DNA from: Atopobiaceae bacterium UBA5363
Lineage (GTDB): Bacteria > Actinomycetota > Coriobacteriia > Coriobacteriales > Atopobiaceae
Reading direction: 5' to 3'
DNA: 42,792 nucleotides
Assembly: GCA_002407925.1 (NCBI GenBank)
Contig: DHPN01000010.1
Coordinates: 3,418-46,209 of the forward strand
In this document: piece after piece, positions 6,851 to 15,532 of the stretch
Position numbering within the stretch: the stretch's first letter is position 1
How the letters are laid out: each line of letters opens with the position of its first letter
Program-made: the position numbers and the translations under genes
Notes under the pieces: model-generated
Databases searched by the model: none
What the model was told of the DNA's origin: nothing
What the model saw: the letters and a program-made list of their open reading frames with translations, nothing else

Positions 6851-8949
6851 TGAGAGTTCCTATGAGCCTTTACACCTGCGCCAAAGACGTCTGTCAACAT
6901 AGCCATTACACTTGCAGGATCTTGTATGTCAAAATCATCATCAGTTGACGCCTTACCCTCTGGGGCAGCACTGATTTTATTAGGCTTTCTGCGCTCAGCC
7001 GAAGCTCTTGTCCCTGAGAGTGCGGCAGCATCCCTGTGAGGAGTTGGCGCGATGCCTGAGGGCTGGGAGCCCAGGGAACGGCTTTGCTCTTTGGAGAAGG
7101 CGAGCTCTGCCTTGTGGGAGAGGCCTTCTGCGTCGTTATATGGCACTTCTCTAGCTACCGTTGGGCCCTGATCTTCTGTCGCAGATTGGTGCGATACCAT
7201 TGATTGAGATGTAGGTCGAGAGTGCTGGGCAGCTGAGGTGCTGTGCTCGATTACTTTTTTATTTTCAAGATTTTTAGATGAGGACTCCTTGTACGTGATT
7301 CGCCGATGCCCAAAAACGCTTGTGGCGGCAGACTGTATGATCGTAGCCACATCATTGCGCTCGAGCATCTTGATGGTAAACATCGGTGCCTCATGTAAAT
7401 TGACAACCAGTTCAGTTCCGTTGTCACTTTCCAACGTGGCGTTCATCAAAAGCGAGCCCCGCGCAGGGTCTTTTTTAATCAAACTATCAACGACACGCTT
7501 CCATTGACGTTGCAGGTCTCCCGCCTCGCCGCTGCCAGCTGAAGAGGCAGGGGCCTCCTTGAACCCTGCAGGCCGCAAAGGGGCGCACGCCTTTTTTTGT
7601 TCTGATGGAGTCTTTGATATAGGTGTTGGCTTCGGCTTGGGTGTTGGCTTCGGCTCAGGGCCAATAGCTTGCTGAGATGCAGCTGATGCAGAGCCTTTCA
7701 CATGAGGACGATCTGCAGCAAGAGGTGCCTTGGTCTTGGATACGGCTTTTTCAGCTCTGCCAGTTGAAGTAACAGCGGAAGGCAAGTTCGGCGACGCGAG
7801 CGCTTGCATCTGCGCCTCAAGCGCAGACACACGCTCGGCAAGCGATGCCAATGTGATATCCGAAGTCGGACGTGCAATACGGACAAAAGCTAGTTCGAGC
7901 GTCAAACGCTGATTGGTCGTTGTACGCATTTCATCAATAGCCTCACCAAGGACGCAAAGGGCGCGAGGGAGCCTATCTGCAACGCCAAATGCGTGGGCCT
8001 CTTCTTGGATTTCATGAAGATCTTCACCAGTAGCGTCTACAACATTTGCGCTTAGGTCAGTTGCGGCAACAACATAGACGTCACGCAGACGCGCAGCCAG
8101 CTCTCGAGAGAACTGCAAAAGGTCTTTCCCTGCATCAACAAGGGCAGCTACCTCGTTAAAGAGCGTCGGTATATCACGTACGGCGAGTGCTTTGACAACG
8201 CGGGAAAGAGCAGACGAGCTAACTTCACCAAGCAAATCTTGGGCAACATCAAAGGTAACTTTGCCGTCTCCAAAAACTGAGAGCTGCTCAAGTGTGGAAA
8301 GGGCGTCGCGCATGCCGCCGCGGGCATGGCGAGCAATAAGCTCAAGCGCTGGCTCCTCATAAGAAAAGTCCTCCTGCTCACACACTTTGGCAAGCCGTGC
8401 CATGAGCTCGTCTTTTGAGATTGCATGGAAATCAAAGCGTTGCACGCGCGAAAGAATCGTTGCTGGTATCTTTTGCGGGTCAGTGGTACACAAAACAAAA
8501 ACTACATGGGCAGGCGGCTCTTCAAGCGTTTTAAGCAAAGCATTGAATGCTGCTGTCGTAAGCATGTGAACTTCATCAATGATATAGACTTTGTAACGAC
8601 CGGTAACTGGTGCAAAGCTCACTCGGCTAATAATCTCTTCTCGAACGTTATCGACGCCTGTACGTGAGGCAGCGTCTAGCTCATACACGTCAGGATGTTC
8701 TCCTGAAGCAATCAGGTTGCATTGCTCGCAGGTCCCATCAGGCAAACGACCGGGTCCCCTCTCGCACATCAGAGCCTTCGCAAGCAACCGGGCCATTGTT
8801 GTCTTGCCAGTACCACGGGGCCCACAGAAAAGGTAGGCATGGTTCAGCTTCCCTTCGAGAACAGCGTGCTCAAGGGTCGATACCACATGCTGCTGGCCTA
8901 CAACCTCGTCGAAGGTCTGCGGCCTATATTTGCGATAAAGCGATTCCAT
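6847..8949 (-). CDS. dnaX: DNA polymerase III subunit gamma/tau
   Basis: The clamp-loader ATPase of the replicase, 700 residues from the ATG at 8949. That start begins MESLYRKYRP and follows GCAGGAGG. Walker A GPRGTGKT is at 43-50, followed by a zinc-binding patch with C62, C74 and C77 (the first of the usual CxxCxxC is Asp71). Walker B and its neighbour read VYIIDEVHML, then LLKTLEEPP and the sensor region TTDPQKIPATILSRVQRFDF. Domain III follows, then a Pro/Lys-rich linker (PKPTPKPKPTP) and a tau-specific C-terminus. The linker contains A AAA AAG in the reading frame (7591-7597), the same heptamer used for -1 frameshifting in E. coli dnaX. The last 4 bases overlap the convergent membrane protein gene. 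Confidence 0.96.
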   Translation of the reverse strand: MESLYRKYRPQTFDEVVGQQHVVSTLEHAVLEGKLNHAYLFCGPRGTGKTTMARLLAKALMCERGPGRLPDGTCEQCNLIASGEHPDVYELDAASRTGVDNVREEIISRVSFAPVTGRYKVYIIDEVHMLTTAAFNALLKTLEEPPAHVVFVLCTTDPQKIPATILSRVQRFDFHAISKDELMARLAKVCEQEDFSYEEPALELIARHARGGMRDALSTLEQLSVFGDGKVTFDVAQDLLGEVSSSALSRVVKALAVRDIPTLFNEVAALVDAGKDLLQFSRELAARLRDVYVVAATDLSANVVDATGEDLHEIQEEAHAFGVADRLPRALCVLGEAIDEMRTTTNQRLTLELAFVRIARPTSDITLASLAERVSALEAQMQALASPNLPSAVTSTGRAEKAVSKTKAPLAADRPHVKGSASAASQQAIGPEPKPTPKPKPTPISKTPSEQKKACAPLRPAGFKEAPASSAGSGEAGDLQRQWKRVVDSLIKKDPARGSLLMNATLESDNGTELVVNLHEAPMFTIKMLERNDVATIIQSAATSVFGHRRITYKESSSKNLENKKVIEHSTSAAQHSRPTSQSMVSHQSATEDQGPTVAREVPYNDAEGLSHKAELAFSKEQSRSLGSQPSGIAPTPHRDAAALSGTRASAERRKPNKISAAPEGKASTDDDFDIQDPASVMAMLTDVFGAGVKAHRNSH
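7591..7597 (-). other. Candidate -1 slippery heptamer in dnaX
   Basis: The minus strand reads CAA AAA AAG in the zero frame, containing A AAA AAG after codon 450. A -1 shift here would add 34 codons and stop at TGA 7487-7489, giving a gamma-like product of about 487 residues. No strong upstream Shine-Dalgarno-like stimulator was seen. Confidence 0.45.
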
Positions 8950-9046
8950 GCTTCCACAGCCTCCTGCTCTATAAAGCATACTCGCCTAAGGACAGGCGAT
9001 CCGCATAGAAATAGTATACGGCATGCTGCAAACGGGACCCCAACGC

Positions 9047-9075
9047 ACGGCGGGCACTTGGCTTGCGCCCGCCGT
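9047..9075. repeat. GC-rich hairpin between dnaX and the dehydrogenase gene
   Basis: A perfect 9-bp inverted repeat ACGGCGGGC/GCCCGCCGT encloses an 11-base loop. It lies in the divergent gap upstream of both genes. On the plus strand it is followed by TTGTTG, which is only weakly terminator-like. Its role is unclear; insulation between the divergent transcripts is possible. Confidence 0.4.
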
Positions 9076-9202
9076 TTGTTGCGCCAATCTCTAGCCTTGA
9101 GTCTTGTCGAATCGTCTTCAAAAAGTCATGAAGGTCTTATTTGTAAATACTTATTGAATACATGACAACGTATACTCACACAGGTGCCACACGAGGAGGC
9201 GC

Positions 9203-10330
9203 ATGGTTTGGCCGTCCGAACTGACGACCCAAGAGAAAGGCAAGCACATGAAAGCGGCACGATGGTACAAAGCAGGAGACATTCGCGTGGAAGATGTCCC
9301 AGAGCCCCAGATCGATGAAGATTACGATGTGAAAGTCAAGGTGAAGTGGTGCGGCATTTGTGGGTCTGACCTGCATGAGTATACGTCAGGACCAATTTTT
9401 ATCCCTGTTGGCACGCCGCATCCCATCACCGGTGAGGTCGCTCCTGTAATCATGGGCCACGAATTCTCGGGAGAGGTTGTTGAGGTAGGCCCCAGTGTCA
9501 CCAACGTGACGCCAGGCGATCGTGTTGTGATTGAGCCGATGGATGTAGATAACACCTGTCCTGCCTGCAAAGAGGGCCGCTACAATCTTTGCGAAAACCT
9601 CGGCTTCCATGGACTGGCAGGCAAAGGTGGGGGCTTTGCCATGTACACCACCTTCCCTCACAGGTTTGTCCATAAAATTCCCGACAGTCTTCCTTTTGAT
9701 AAAGCCGCGCTTGTTGAACCGATATCAGTCGGTTTTCACTCACTCGAGGCAGGAGGTTTTAAAGCCGGAATGAGTGCCGTAGTGGCTGGCGCAGGTACCA
9801 TTGGACTTGCCACTGTCCAATCGCTGCAAGCCATGGGCGCCACTAAGGTCATTATGATTCAGCGCAAGTCTATACGCCAGGAATATGCGAGGAATTGCGG
9901 TGTCGACGCCGTACTCGACCCCAATACCTGCGATGTCGTTGCTGAGATTAAAAAGCTCACAGACGGTCGCGGAGCAGACATCGCCTTTGAGACCACAGGC
10001 GCCGAACAGTGCTTTAAGCTCGAACTTGACTCCATCCATGCGGGTGGCACCGTAGTTGTTACCTCTATTTGGGAAAATGACGTCACATTCAATTTGAATT
10101 CCATTTGTATTCCCGAAAAGCGCGTTGTGGGCTCAATTGCTTATTGCAATGATTTTCCAAAAGTCATTGACCTACTGGGATCAGGCAAGATACCAGCAAC
10201 GGGTTTCATCACCAAAAAAATCTCCTTGGATGACATTATCGAGGAAGGCTTCAAAACCCTAACCGGACCTGAAAAGAAAAAACAAGTCAAAATCCTTGTA
10301 ACCCCAGAAAAGACGCTGCTGAAACAATAA
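9203..10330 (+). CDS. Zinc-dependent 2,3-butanediol-type dehydrogenase (MDR family)
   Basis: A medium-chain NAD(P)-dependent alcohol dehydrogenase closest to the Bacillus-type BdhA, which interconverts acetoin and 2,3-butanediol. The catalytic zinc region has C50 in KWCGICGSDLHEY and H86-E87 in IMGHEFSGE. The structural zinc loop has C119, C122 and C130, with Asp116 in place of the usual first Cys. The dinucleotide-binding GAGTIG is at 196-201. The ATG at 9203 has a strong GAGGAGG site. Family alignments would begin at MKAARWYKAGDIRVE (ATG 9248), so 15 extra N-terminal residues are possible. It is a single gene with its own upstream region. The exact substrate cannot be fixed from sequence; sorbitol- or threonine-type dehydrogenases are alternatives. 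Confidence 0.85.
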   Translation: MVWPSELTTQEKGKHMKAARWYKAGDIRVEDVPEPQIDEDYDVKVKVKWCGICGSDLHEYTSGPIFIPVGTPHPITGEVAPVIMGHEFSGEVVEVGPSVTNVTPGDRVVIEPMDVDNTCPACKEGRYNLCENLGFHGLAGKGGGFAMYTTFPHRFVHKIPDSLPFDKAALVEPISVGFHSLEAGGFKAGMSAVVAGAGTIGLATVQSLQAMGATKVIMIQRKSIRQEYARNCGVDAVLDPNTCDVVAEIKKLTDGRGADIAFETTGAEQCFKLELDSIHAGGTVVVTSIWENDVTFNLNSICIPEKRVVGSIAYCNDFPKVIDLLGSGKIPATGFITKKISLDDIIEEGFKTLTGPEKKKQVKILVTPEKTLLKQ

Positions 10331-10340
10331 GGTTTTCTTG

Positions 10341-10390
10341 AAGGGGGCACGTTGTTGCAAGAAATTTTAGGTGGCGTGTCCCCTTGCAAC
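10341..10390 (+). other. Candidate H-type RNA pseudoknot downstream of the dehydrogenase
   Basis: Two interlocked complementary pairs are visible. Stem 1 pairs AAGGGGGCACG (10341-10351) with CGTGTCCCCTT (10375-10385). Stem 2 pairs GTTGCAAG (10354-10361) with CTTGCAAC (10383-10390). The 5' arm of stem 2 lies inside the loop of stem 1, which is the pseudoknot order. The outer ends overlap by 3 bases. It sits 11 bases after the dehydrogenase stop and about 140 bases before manA, so it could be a 3' end structure or a leader element. Confidence 0.4.
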
Positions 10391-10529
10391 CTTCGTTGTA
10401 CATGCAAGTTTCTTTCTTTAAATGGGCTTTCATCTTCTTCTATTGTCTTTCCCCAGGCTTTCCCTTTTTTTGTAGATGCAATTTGCTACTGTGTGAGTAC
10501 AGAAACTCACAAGCCATCGGGAGGCCGCT

Positions 10530-11507
10530 ATGGCAGAGATAGTTCGTCTTGATCCGGCATATGTCAATAAAATTTGGGGCGGGAGGCGGCTGGGCACCCC
10601 GAACGCCTCAGGCGAAAATATTGGCGAGGCGTGGGTTTTATCTGCCATCCCAGGTCATGAATCCGTTATCGCCACTGGGCCATATGCTGGAGAAACGTTC
10701 CCGAGCTATCTCAAGCACGCAGATGCCGGGACTAATGCTTCTGTCATGGACGCTTTTCCCACTCTCATCAAATTCATAGACGCTGCTGCGCCTCTTTCAA
10801 TTCAGGTTCATCCTGACGACGCATACGCTCATGCTCATGGCATGCCTTACGGCAAAACGGAGATGTGGGTAATCCTTGCCGCTGACCCCGGCGCTTTTTT
10901 GTACTTGGGCCTCAAAGAGAAAATGAGCCCCGACCAATTCGCAGCTGCTATCAATGCTGGAGCCATTGAGGGCAAGTTCAACAAGATCCCCGTCAAACCT
11001 GGAGAGGTCTACTTCATAAAGGCTGGGTTACTTCACGCAATAGGAGGGGGGATCCTTCTCGCTGAAGTCCAGCAAAGTTCAGATACTACGTACCGAGTAT
11101 ATGATTTCGGCCGCTTAGGTGCCGATGGAAAACCACGTGAGCTACACATAGCGCAGGCAAAAGAAGTTGCCTCACTCGAACCCCCTGAAACATTCGGAGC
11201 ACTTGAGCATGAGAAAACAATTCCCGGCGGGACTCGGCAGCTTCTTGGGAAGGGGACGTGCTTCGCAACAGAGCGCTACGTCCTGTCCGAAAAGGGTGAA
11301 TTTTCTGTCACGAAAAAAAGCTATGTCGCCATCGTTATGCTTGATGGATCAGCAGAGCTCGGACTTGGGGCACAAAAGCTCACAGCAACAAAGGGACAGA
11401 CCTTCTTCATCCCAGCGCAGGAGGCAGTCGTCTCTGTGACGCCCAGCAATAGGGGCTGCACATTTTTACGCGTCACTGTGCCAGACTCAGACGGCAGCAT
11501 TTCGTAA
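10530..11507 (+). CDS. manA: Mannose-6-phosphate isomerase, class I
   Basis: This enzyme interconverts fructose-6-phosphate and mannose-6-phosphate, feeding mannose use or mannose-containing glycoconjugates. The 325-residue length matches the short Bacillus-type class I enzymes. The zinc ligands are visible as Q92 and H94 in IQVHPDDAYA, E111 in GKTEMWV and H169 in AGLLHAIGGG. The signature YRVYDFGR follows. A GGGAGG site is five bases before the ATG. With pgi in this window it links mannose to glycolysis. The gene is preceded by a 199-base gap with the candidate pseudoknot and followed by a convergent dedA-type gene. Confidence 0.95.
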   Translation: MAEIVRLDPAYVNKIWGGRRLGTPNASGENIGEAWVLSAIPGHESVIATGPYAGETFPSYLKHADAGTNASVMDAFPTLIKFIDAAAPLSIQVHPDDAYAHAHGMPYGKTEMWVILAADPGAFLYLGLKEKMSPDQFAAAINAGAIEGKFNKIPVKPGEVYFIKAGLLHAIGGGILLAEVQQSSDTTYRVYDFGRLGADGKPRELHIAQAKEVASLEPPETFGALEHEKTIPGGTRQLLGKGTCFATERYVLSEKGEFSVTKKSYVAIVMLDGSAELGLGAQKLTATKGQTFFIPAQEAVVSVTPSNRGCTFLRVTVPDSDGSIS

Positions 11508-11525
11508 TTGAGGGATGGCTATCGC

Positions 11526-12191
11526 TCAGGCTACGTCTCCAGTGTCTGCCGGCTTCTTGCAGAACTTGGCCTTACATACGCCAACGAGCGCTGGAATCAC
11601 AGAAACGAGGATAATCCCTATCAACACTAGTTCAAAATGCTGCTGAACAACGGGGATACCTCCAAAGAAATATCCTAACAAAACGAATAACGTTGACCAC
11701 GCGACGCCACCCAATATGTTGAAAACGAAAAAATTATGCCACTTCATCCCACCCATGCCTGAGAAAAATGGCACGAACGTCCTGATGAATGGAAAGAAAC
11801 GCCCGAGAAAGACAGCAATATTCCCCCACTTATCAAGAAAATGCTGAGTTTTTTCGATACGTTCCGGCGTCATGGCCTTAACCTTGCCAGAGCGAATGAT
11901 CTTCTGACCAAGAAAGTGCCCGATAAAGAAGTTGCATTGGTCCCCCGTAATAGCAGCGCCCCAGGCTACAAACAGCAACGTGAGAAGGTTAAAATCCCCC
12001 GTTGCTGCGAAAAAGCCCGCTGCAAACAGCAAAGAGTCACCAGGTAAAAAGGGAAAGAAGACCACGCCGGTCTCTATAAAGATTATAAGAAAAATAAAGC
12101 CATAGGCAGCTGCTGGCCCCATAGCAATCCAGCTTGCTATAGCGGCTCGTGGATCCTGCACAAGAGCGATAATAAAGTTTATAAAACTCAT
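11526..12191 (-). CDS. DedA family (VTT domain) membrane protein
   Basis: An integral membrane protein of 221 residues. Family hallmarks are Glu40 in FIETGVVFFPFLPGDSLL, the glycine-rich ITGDQCNFFIGHFLG, and RFFPFIRTFVPFFSG with R131 and R137. Several hydrophobic segments span the chain, two of them re-entrant in the family model. DedA proteins are implicated in lipid carrier (undecaprenyl phosphate or phospholipid) translocation and proton-dependent membrane homeostasis. The ATG at 12191 starts MSFINFIIAL. A TTG at 12200 is an alternative. It converges on manA, with 18 bases between the stops. Confidence 0.92.
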   Translation of the reverse strand: MSFINFIIALVQDPRAAIASWIAMGPAAAYGFIFLIIFIETGVVFFPFLPGDSLLFAAGFFAATGDFNLLTLLFVAWGAAITGDQCNFFIGHFLGQKIIRSGKVKAMTPERIEKTQHFLDKWGNIAVFLGRFFPFIRTFVPFFSGMGGMKWHNFFVFNILGGVAWSTLFVLLGYFFGGIPVVQQHFELVLIGIILVSVIPALVGVCKAKFCKKPADTGDVA

Positions 12192-12264
12192 TTCTGCCAA
12201 TCATCCGGCCCCTACATACACACCAATGCCCCAGAGTCCTCCAAGCAACCCCGGGGCATCACAG

Positions 12265-12371
12265 AGCGTATCTGGCGGGATCGGGTGCCCGCCCGAGGCT
12301 CCTTATGGCTGCTGCCTCCCGGCCCTGACCAGGTTCGGAACAGTGCGCCACCCGAACCCGCCAGATACGCT
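12265..12371 (-). ncRNA. ffs: Signal recognition particle RNA, small bacterial type (4.5S)
   Basis: The minus strand carries the conserved apical domain CCTGGTCAGGGCCGGGAGGC followed by AGCAGCC, the Ffh-binding core with its GGAG-type tetraloop. The molecule closes by a long terminal helix: AGCGTATCTGGCGGG at the 5' end pairs with CCCGCCAGATACGCT at the 3' end. No Alu domain is present, as in short SRP RNAs. Length is about 107 bases. The ends are set from the terminal helix. Confidence 0.95.
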
Positions 12372-12380
12372 AACGCACTT

Positions 12381-12410
12381 AGTATAGCGGGAGTTGGCAC
12401 GACTGCACAA
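12381..12410 (-). promoter_or_regulatory. Probable promoter of the SRP RNA
   Basis: On the minus strand TTGTGC (12405-12410) and TATACT (12381-12386) are 18 bases apart. The start would fall about 10 bases beyond the -10 box, matching the 5' end deduced from the terminal helix of ffs. Confidence 0.6.
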
Positions 12411-12467
12411 TAATCTCATTTGGTAGAGCTCCGCAAGAACTAGTCGATGCCATCACGTGCTTTTATC

Positions 12468-13541
12468 TCATTTGAATTGAGTAGCCATGTCAGACGGGAA
12501 ACCCACATTGAGCTGAGATCGAGCTTCATCCATTACCGCAAGGGAGTCTAACGTCACTTGACGAAATCTGGCTATACGAGAGCGAGCTTCCTTATCTCCT
12601 CCCGTTGCCTTCAAAAAACAAGCCAACTCACACACCATATCATTGTGAGGCGTATCTACGTGCAAATTGGTCTCAGAGCCCTTCCCAGTGTCGTAGATCA
12701 TGCCCTTGTCTTCATGCATGCTTAAGCCCAGACCAGAAAAATTAGCTATGGATCTGATCGAGAGCGTACCAAGATCGCCGGCTATCTCACAAGGAATAAG
12801 ACTGTCATAAGTTTTCCCATAGCCAATGCTTGCGACCATCTTGCTGTATTCAAGAAGGATCTCTCCCGAAAGATCAACTAAGCGGTACGGGCTGTCGGCA
12901 GGCTCCTCTGGTACATTGCCCATAACACCAGCTGCGGCAATCCGCTCTGGAACACCAAAAAGCGCAACAGCAGGTTCTACTGCATAGACTCCTATGTCCA
13001 TCAGCGCTCCCTCCGATAGCCGCGGATCAAAGACATTTATCCGAGCGCCAGCGCGCAGACGAGCCATACGTGATGTGATCTTGGAAAAACGCAAGTTTGC
13101 CGCATGCACGGTTCCTAACTGCGGCATGACGTGCTCGGTTTCCTCAAAGCCTGGATCATAAAGGTTGCGCATGGCCTCCATCGCAACCACTCCATTTTCA
13201 TCCGCGCATGCGAAGACAGAGGCTGCCTCAGCGGTGTTAGAGGCAAAGGACTTCTCAACTAGCACATGCTTGCCAGCAGAGAGCATTTTTTTGGCTTGTG
13301 GGGCGTGCAGCGCGTTTGGGGAGGCAATGTAGACCGCATCGACTGCACTTGAGCCGGCAAGCGTGTCAAGGTTGTCAAAAGCAAGTCTTGCATGGTGCTT
13401 ATCGGCAAATTCGTGAGCTTTAGCTAAGCTACGCGAATAACTCGCGACATACTGAGCACCATCAGTTCTCTCGACCGCGTCGATAAAACGTTCGCAGATC
13501 GCACTCGTTCCAATTGTTGCAAACCTCAACTCTGCAGACAT
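12468..13541 (-). CDS. Gfo/Idh/MocA family NAD(P)-dependent oxidoreductase
   Basis: The Rossmann N-terminal domain begins LRFATIGTSAICERFIDAVE, with the nucleotide loop at residues 10-14. It continues with YIASPNALHAPQA and the family signature GKHVLVEKSF (Lys97 in EKS, usually EKP). The C-terminal half holds the beta-sheet domain with LSEGALMDIGVYAVEPAVALFG. The 357-residue length is typical. A GGAGG site precedes the ATG by seven bases. Members oxidise or epimerise sugars, inositols or related compounds. The substrate cannot be read from sequence. It is divergent from adenine deaminase with no obvious partner gene. Confidence 0.88.
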   Translation of the reverse strand: MSAELRFATIGTSAICERFIDAVERTDGAQYVASYSRSLAKAHEFADKHHARLAFDNLDTLAGSSAVDAVYIASPNALHAPQAKKMLSAGKHVLVEKSFASNTAEAASVFACADENGVVAMEAMRNLYDPGFEETEHVMPQLGTVHAANLRFSKITSRMARLRAGARINVFDPRLSEGALMDIGVYAVEPAVALFGVPERIAAAGVMGNVPEEPADSPYRLVDLSGEILLEYSKMVASIGYGKTYDSLIPCEIAGDLGTLSIRSIANFSGLGLSMHEDKGMIYDTGKGSETNLHVDTPHNDMVCELACFLKATGGDKEARSRIARFRQVTLDSLAVMDEARSQLNVGFPSDMATQFK

Positions 13542-13662
13542 CGCAGACCTCCTTCACTACGTTCTTTATGCGTCATTGCCCTTATGGCAACACTTATGTA
13601 CCTTTTTCCCTTTATTATTGCTTACAAGAAGCACAAACACCCAAGTCGGCAAAGGAGTAGGC

Positions 13663-15471
13663 ATGATCAACAAATTTTGCAAGCAGCCCCTTTGGAAATG
13701 TCATGGCACTCTTGTAAAAGTCGCCCGCGGCCAAGAACCTGCCGACGTAGTAATACGCCACGCTACGCTTGTCTGTGTGACCACCCGTGAGCTGCTGCCT
13801 GATGTTGACATCGCAATTTCCTGTGGACGAATCGCCTATCTTGGTATAGATGGCAATACTGCAGAGCACTGCATTGGGCCCTCCACCACCATCATAGACG
13901 CCACCGGGCTCTATGCAGCGCCAGGCTTCATGGACTCCCATATCCACATCGAGTCTTCAATGGTAGCCCCTTCAGAGTATGCCCGAGCCGTCGTGCCCCA
14001 TGGGACGACGGCTATCATGTGGGACCCCCACGAAATAGCAAATGTCTCCGGGCTTGCTGCGGTAAAGGTTGCCGTGAGAGATGTGCAACGAACTCCGCTA
14101 AAGGCCATGGTGACAACTCCTTCTTGCGTGCCAGCCGTCCCTGGCTTCGAAGACACGGGCTCTTCTGTCACCGCGGCAGATGTAAAAGAGAGCATGAGCT
14201 GGGATTCTGTTGTTGGCCTTGGGGAAATGATGAATTACCCCGGCATCTTGGCCTGCGAAGACAATGCAATGGACGAAGTCGCCGAGACGCTCAAAGCCGA
14301 TCGCGAAGTCACTGGCCACTACACTGTGCCAGAGCATGACCGTGATCTCAACGCGTATATTGCAGCCGGTGTCACTGCTGATCACGAGTCGTTCCGACCA
14401 GAAGACGTAGTGGCGAAGTTACGACTCGGCATGTATGTGCAATTACGTCAAGGCTCAGCTTGGCAAAACATGAAACGGCTCGCACCAGCTATCACGCACC
14501 GCCAAATTGACTCCCGCTTTTGCACGCTATGCTCAGACGACAACCAGCCTCGGACGATAGTTGCGGATGGCCATGTCGATCGTCTTCTGAGGTTGGCCGT
14601 CAGCTGCGGCATTAACCCAATTGAGGCCGTACAGATGGCCACGATCAATTGCGCCACCTGCTTCCATCTTGAGCACGAGCTGGGATCCATTACCCCAGGC
14701 AAGTGCGCAGACATTGTGCTTCTAGATAGCTTGGACGACTTTAGCGTGCGCAAGGTCTTCATCGACGGGGATTTAGTGGCCGAAAATGGCCACGCCCTTT
14801 TTGACGTCAAGCCTTTTGCTTGGCCTAGCAACCTCACCCATACCATGAATCTTGGCCTTAAGATCTGCCCAGAGACTTTCCGGATTCTGACCAACAAGCC
14901 TGACGGAAGCTGTCGCGTTCGCGTGATCGGAGCAGAGGCGGGAAGCACAATCACAAAAGACCTTGTGATGAGCGCACCCGTAAAAGACGGAGAAATTCTT
15001 GCAGACCCCACTCAAGATCTGATCAAAGTTTTCGTTTTCGAACGTCACCATGGCACGGGCTCCCACGCTGCCGGCTTCCTTCATGGCTTTAGAATCCATG
15101 GCGCACTTGCACAGACAGTGGCACACGATGCCCACAACCTTCTTGTAGCTGGGGACAATGACCAAGATATGGCTTTGGCCGCACGCACGCTAGCAGACTG
15201 CGGAGGCGGTGAAGTCGCTGTCCAGGACGGAAAGATACTCGCTTTGGTAGAGCTGCCCATTTGCGGGCTCCTCTCTCAAGGACGCATAGAAGATGTCGCC
15301 GAAAACGTAGGGCAGATGGAAGCAGCTTGGAAGCAGATGGGCTGTGCCATGCCCTCACCATTCATGACCATGGGCATTATGTCCCTCGCATGCGTCCCTG
15401 TGCTCCGCATCACGAATAAGGGCTACGTCAACTGCGATACCTATCAGTTCGAACCCCTTGAGGTTGACTAG
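13663..15471 (+). CDS. ade: Adenine deaminase
   Basis: Converts adenine to hypoxanthine and ammonia. It is an amidohydrolase-fold metalloenzyme. DSHIHIESS at 91-99 supplies metal-binding histidines. MWDPHEIANVSG at 119-130, GEMMNYPG, HYTVPEHDRDLNAYIAAG and LCSDDNQP follow in order as in the E. coli/Bacillus Ade family. The frame is open upstream to a TTG at 13576. The ATG at 13663 is preferred because AAAGGAG precedes it, giving 602 residues. The gene complements mtnP (a source of adenine) and guaD (guanine deaminase), so purine bases can be channelled to hypoxanthine and xanthine with release of ammonia. Confidence 0.95.
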   Translation: MINKFCKQPLWKCHGTLVKVARGQEPADVVIRHATLVCVTTRELLPDVDIAISCGRIAYLGIDGNTAEHCIGPSTTIIDATGLYAAPGFMDSHIHIESSMVAPSEYARAVVPHGTTAIMWDPHEIANVSGLAAVKVAVRDVQRTPLKAMVTTPSCVPAVPGFEDTGSSVTAADVKESMSWDSVVGLGEMMNYPGILACEDNAMDEVAETLKADREVTGHYTVPEHDRDLNAYIAAGVTADHESFRPEDVVAKLRLGMYVQLRQGSAWQNMKRLAPAITHRQIDSRFCTLCSDDNQPRTIVADGHVDRLLRLAVSCGINPIEAVQMATINCATCFHLEHELGSITPGKCADIVLLDSLDDFSVRKVFIDGDLVAENGHALFDVKPFAWPSNLTHTMNLGLKICPETFRILTNKPDGSCRVRVIGAEAGSTITKDLVMSAPVKDGEILADPTQDLIKVFVFERHHGTGSHAAGFLHGFRIHGALAQTVAHDAHNLLVAGDNDQDMALAARTLADCGGGEVAVQDGKILALVELPICGLLSQGRIEDVAENVGQMEAAWKQMGCAMPSPFMTMGIMSLACVPVLRITNKGYVNCDTYQFEPLEVD

Positions 15472-15532
15472 AGAGGCGCAAGGGCAACAGTAAAGTCGAA
15501 TTGAGGATATGCTCTGTCACAAAGGAAGTCAC

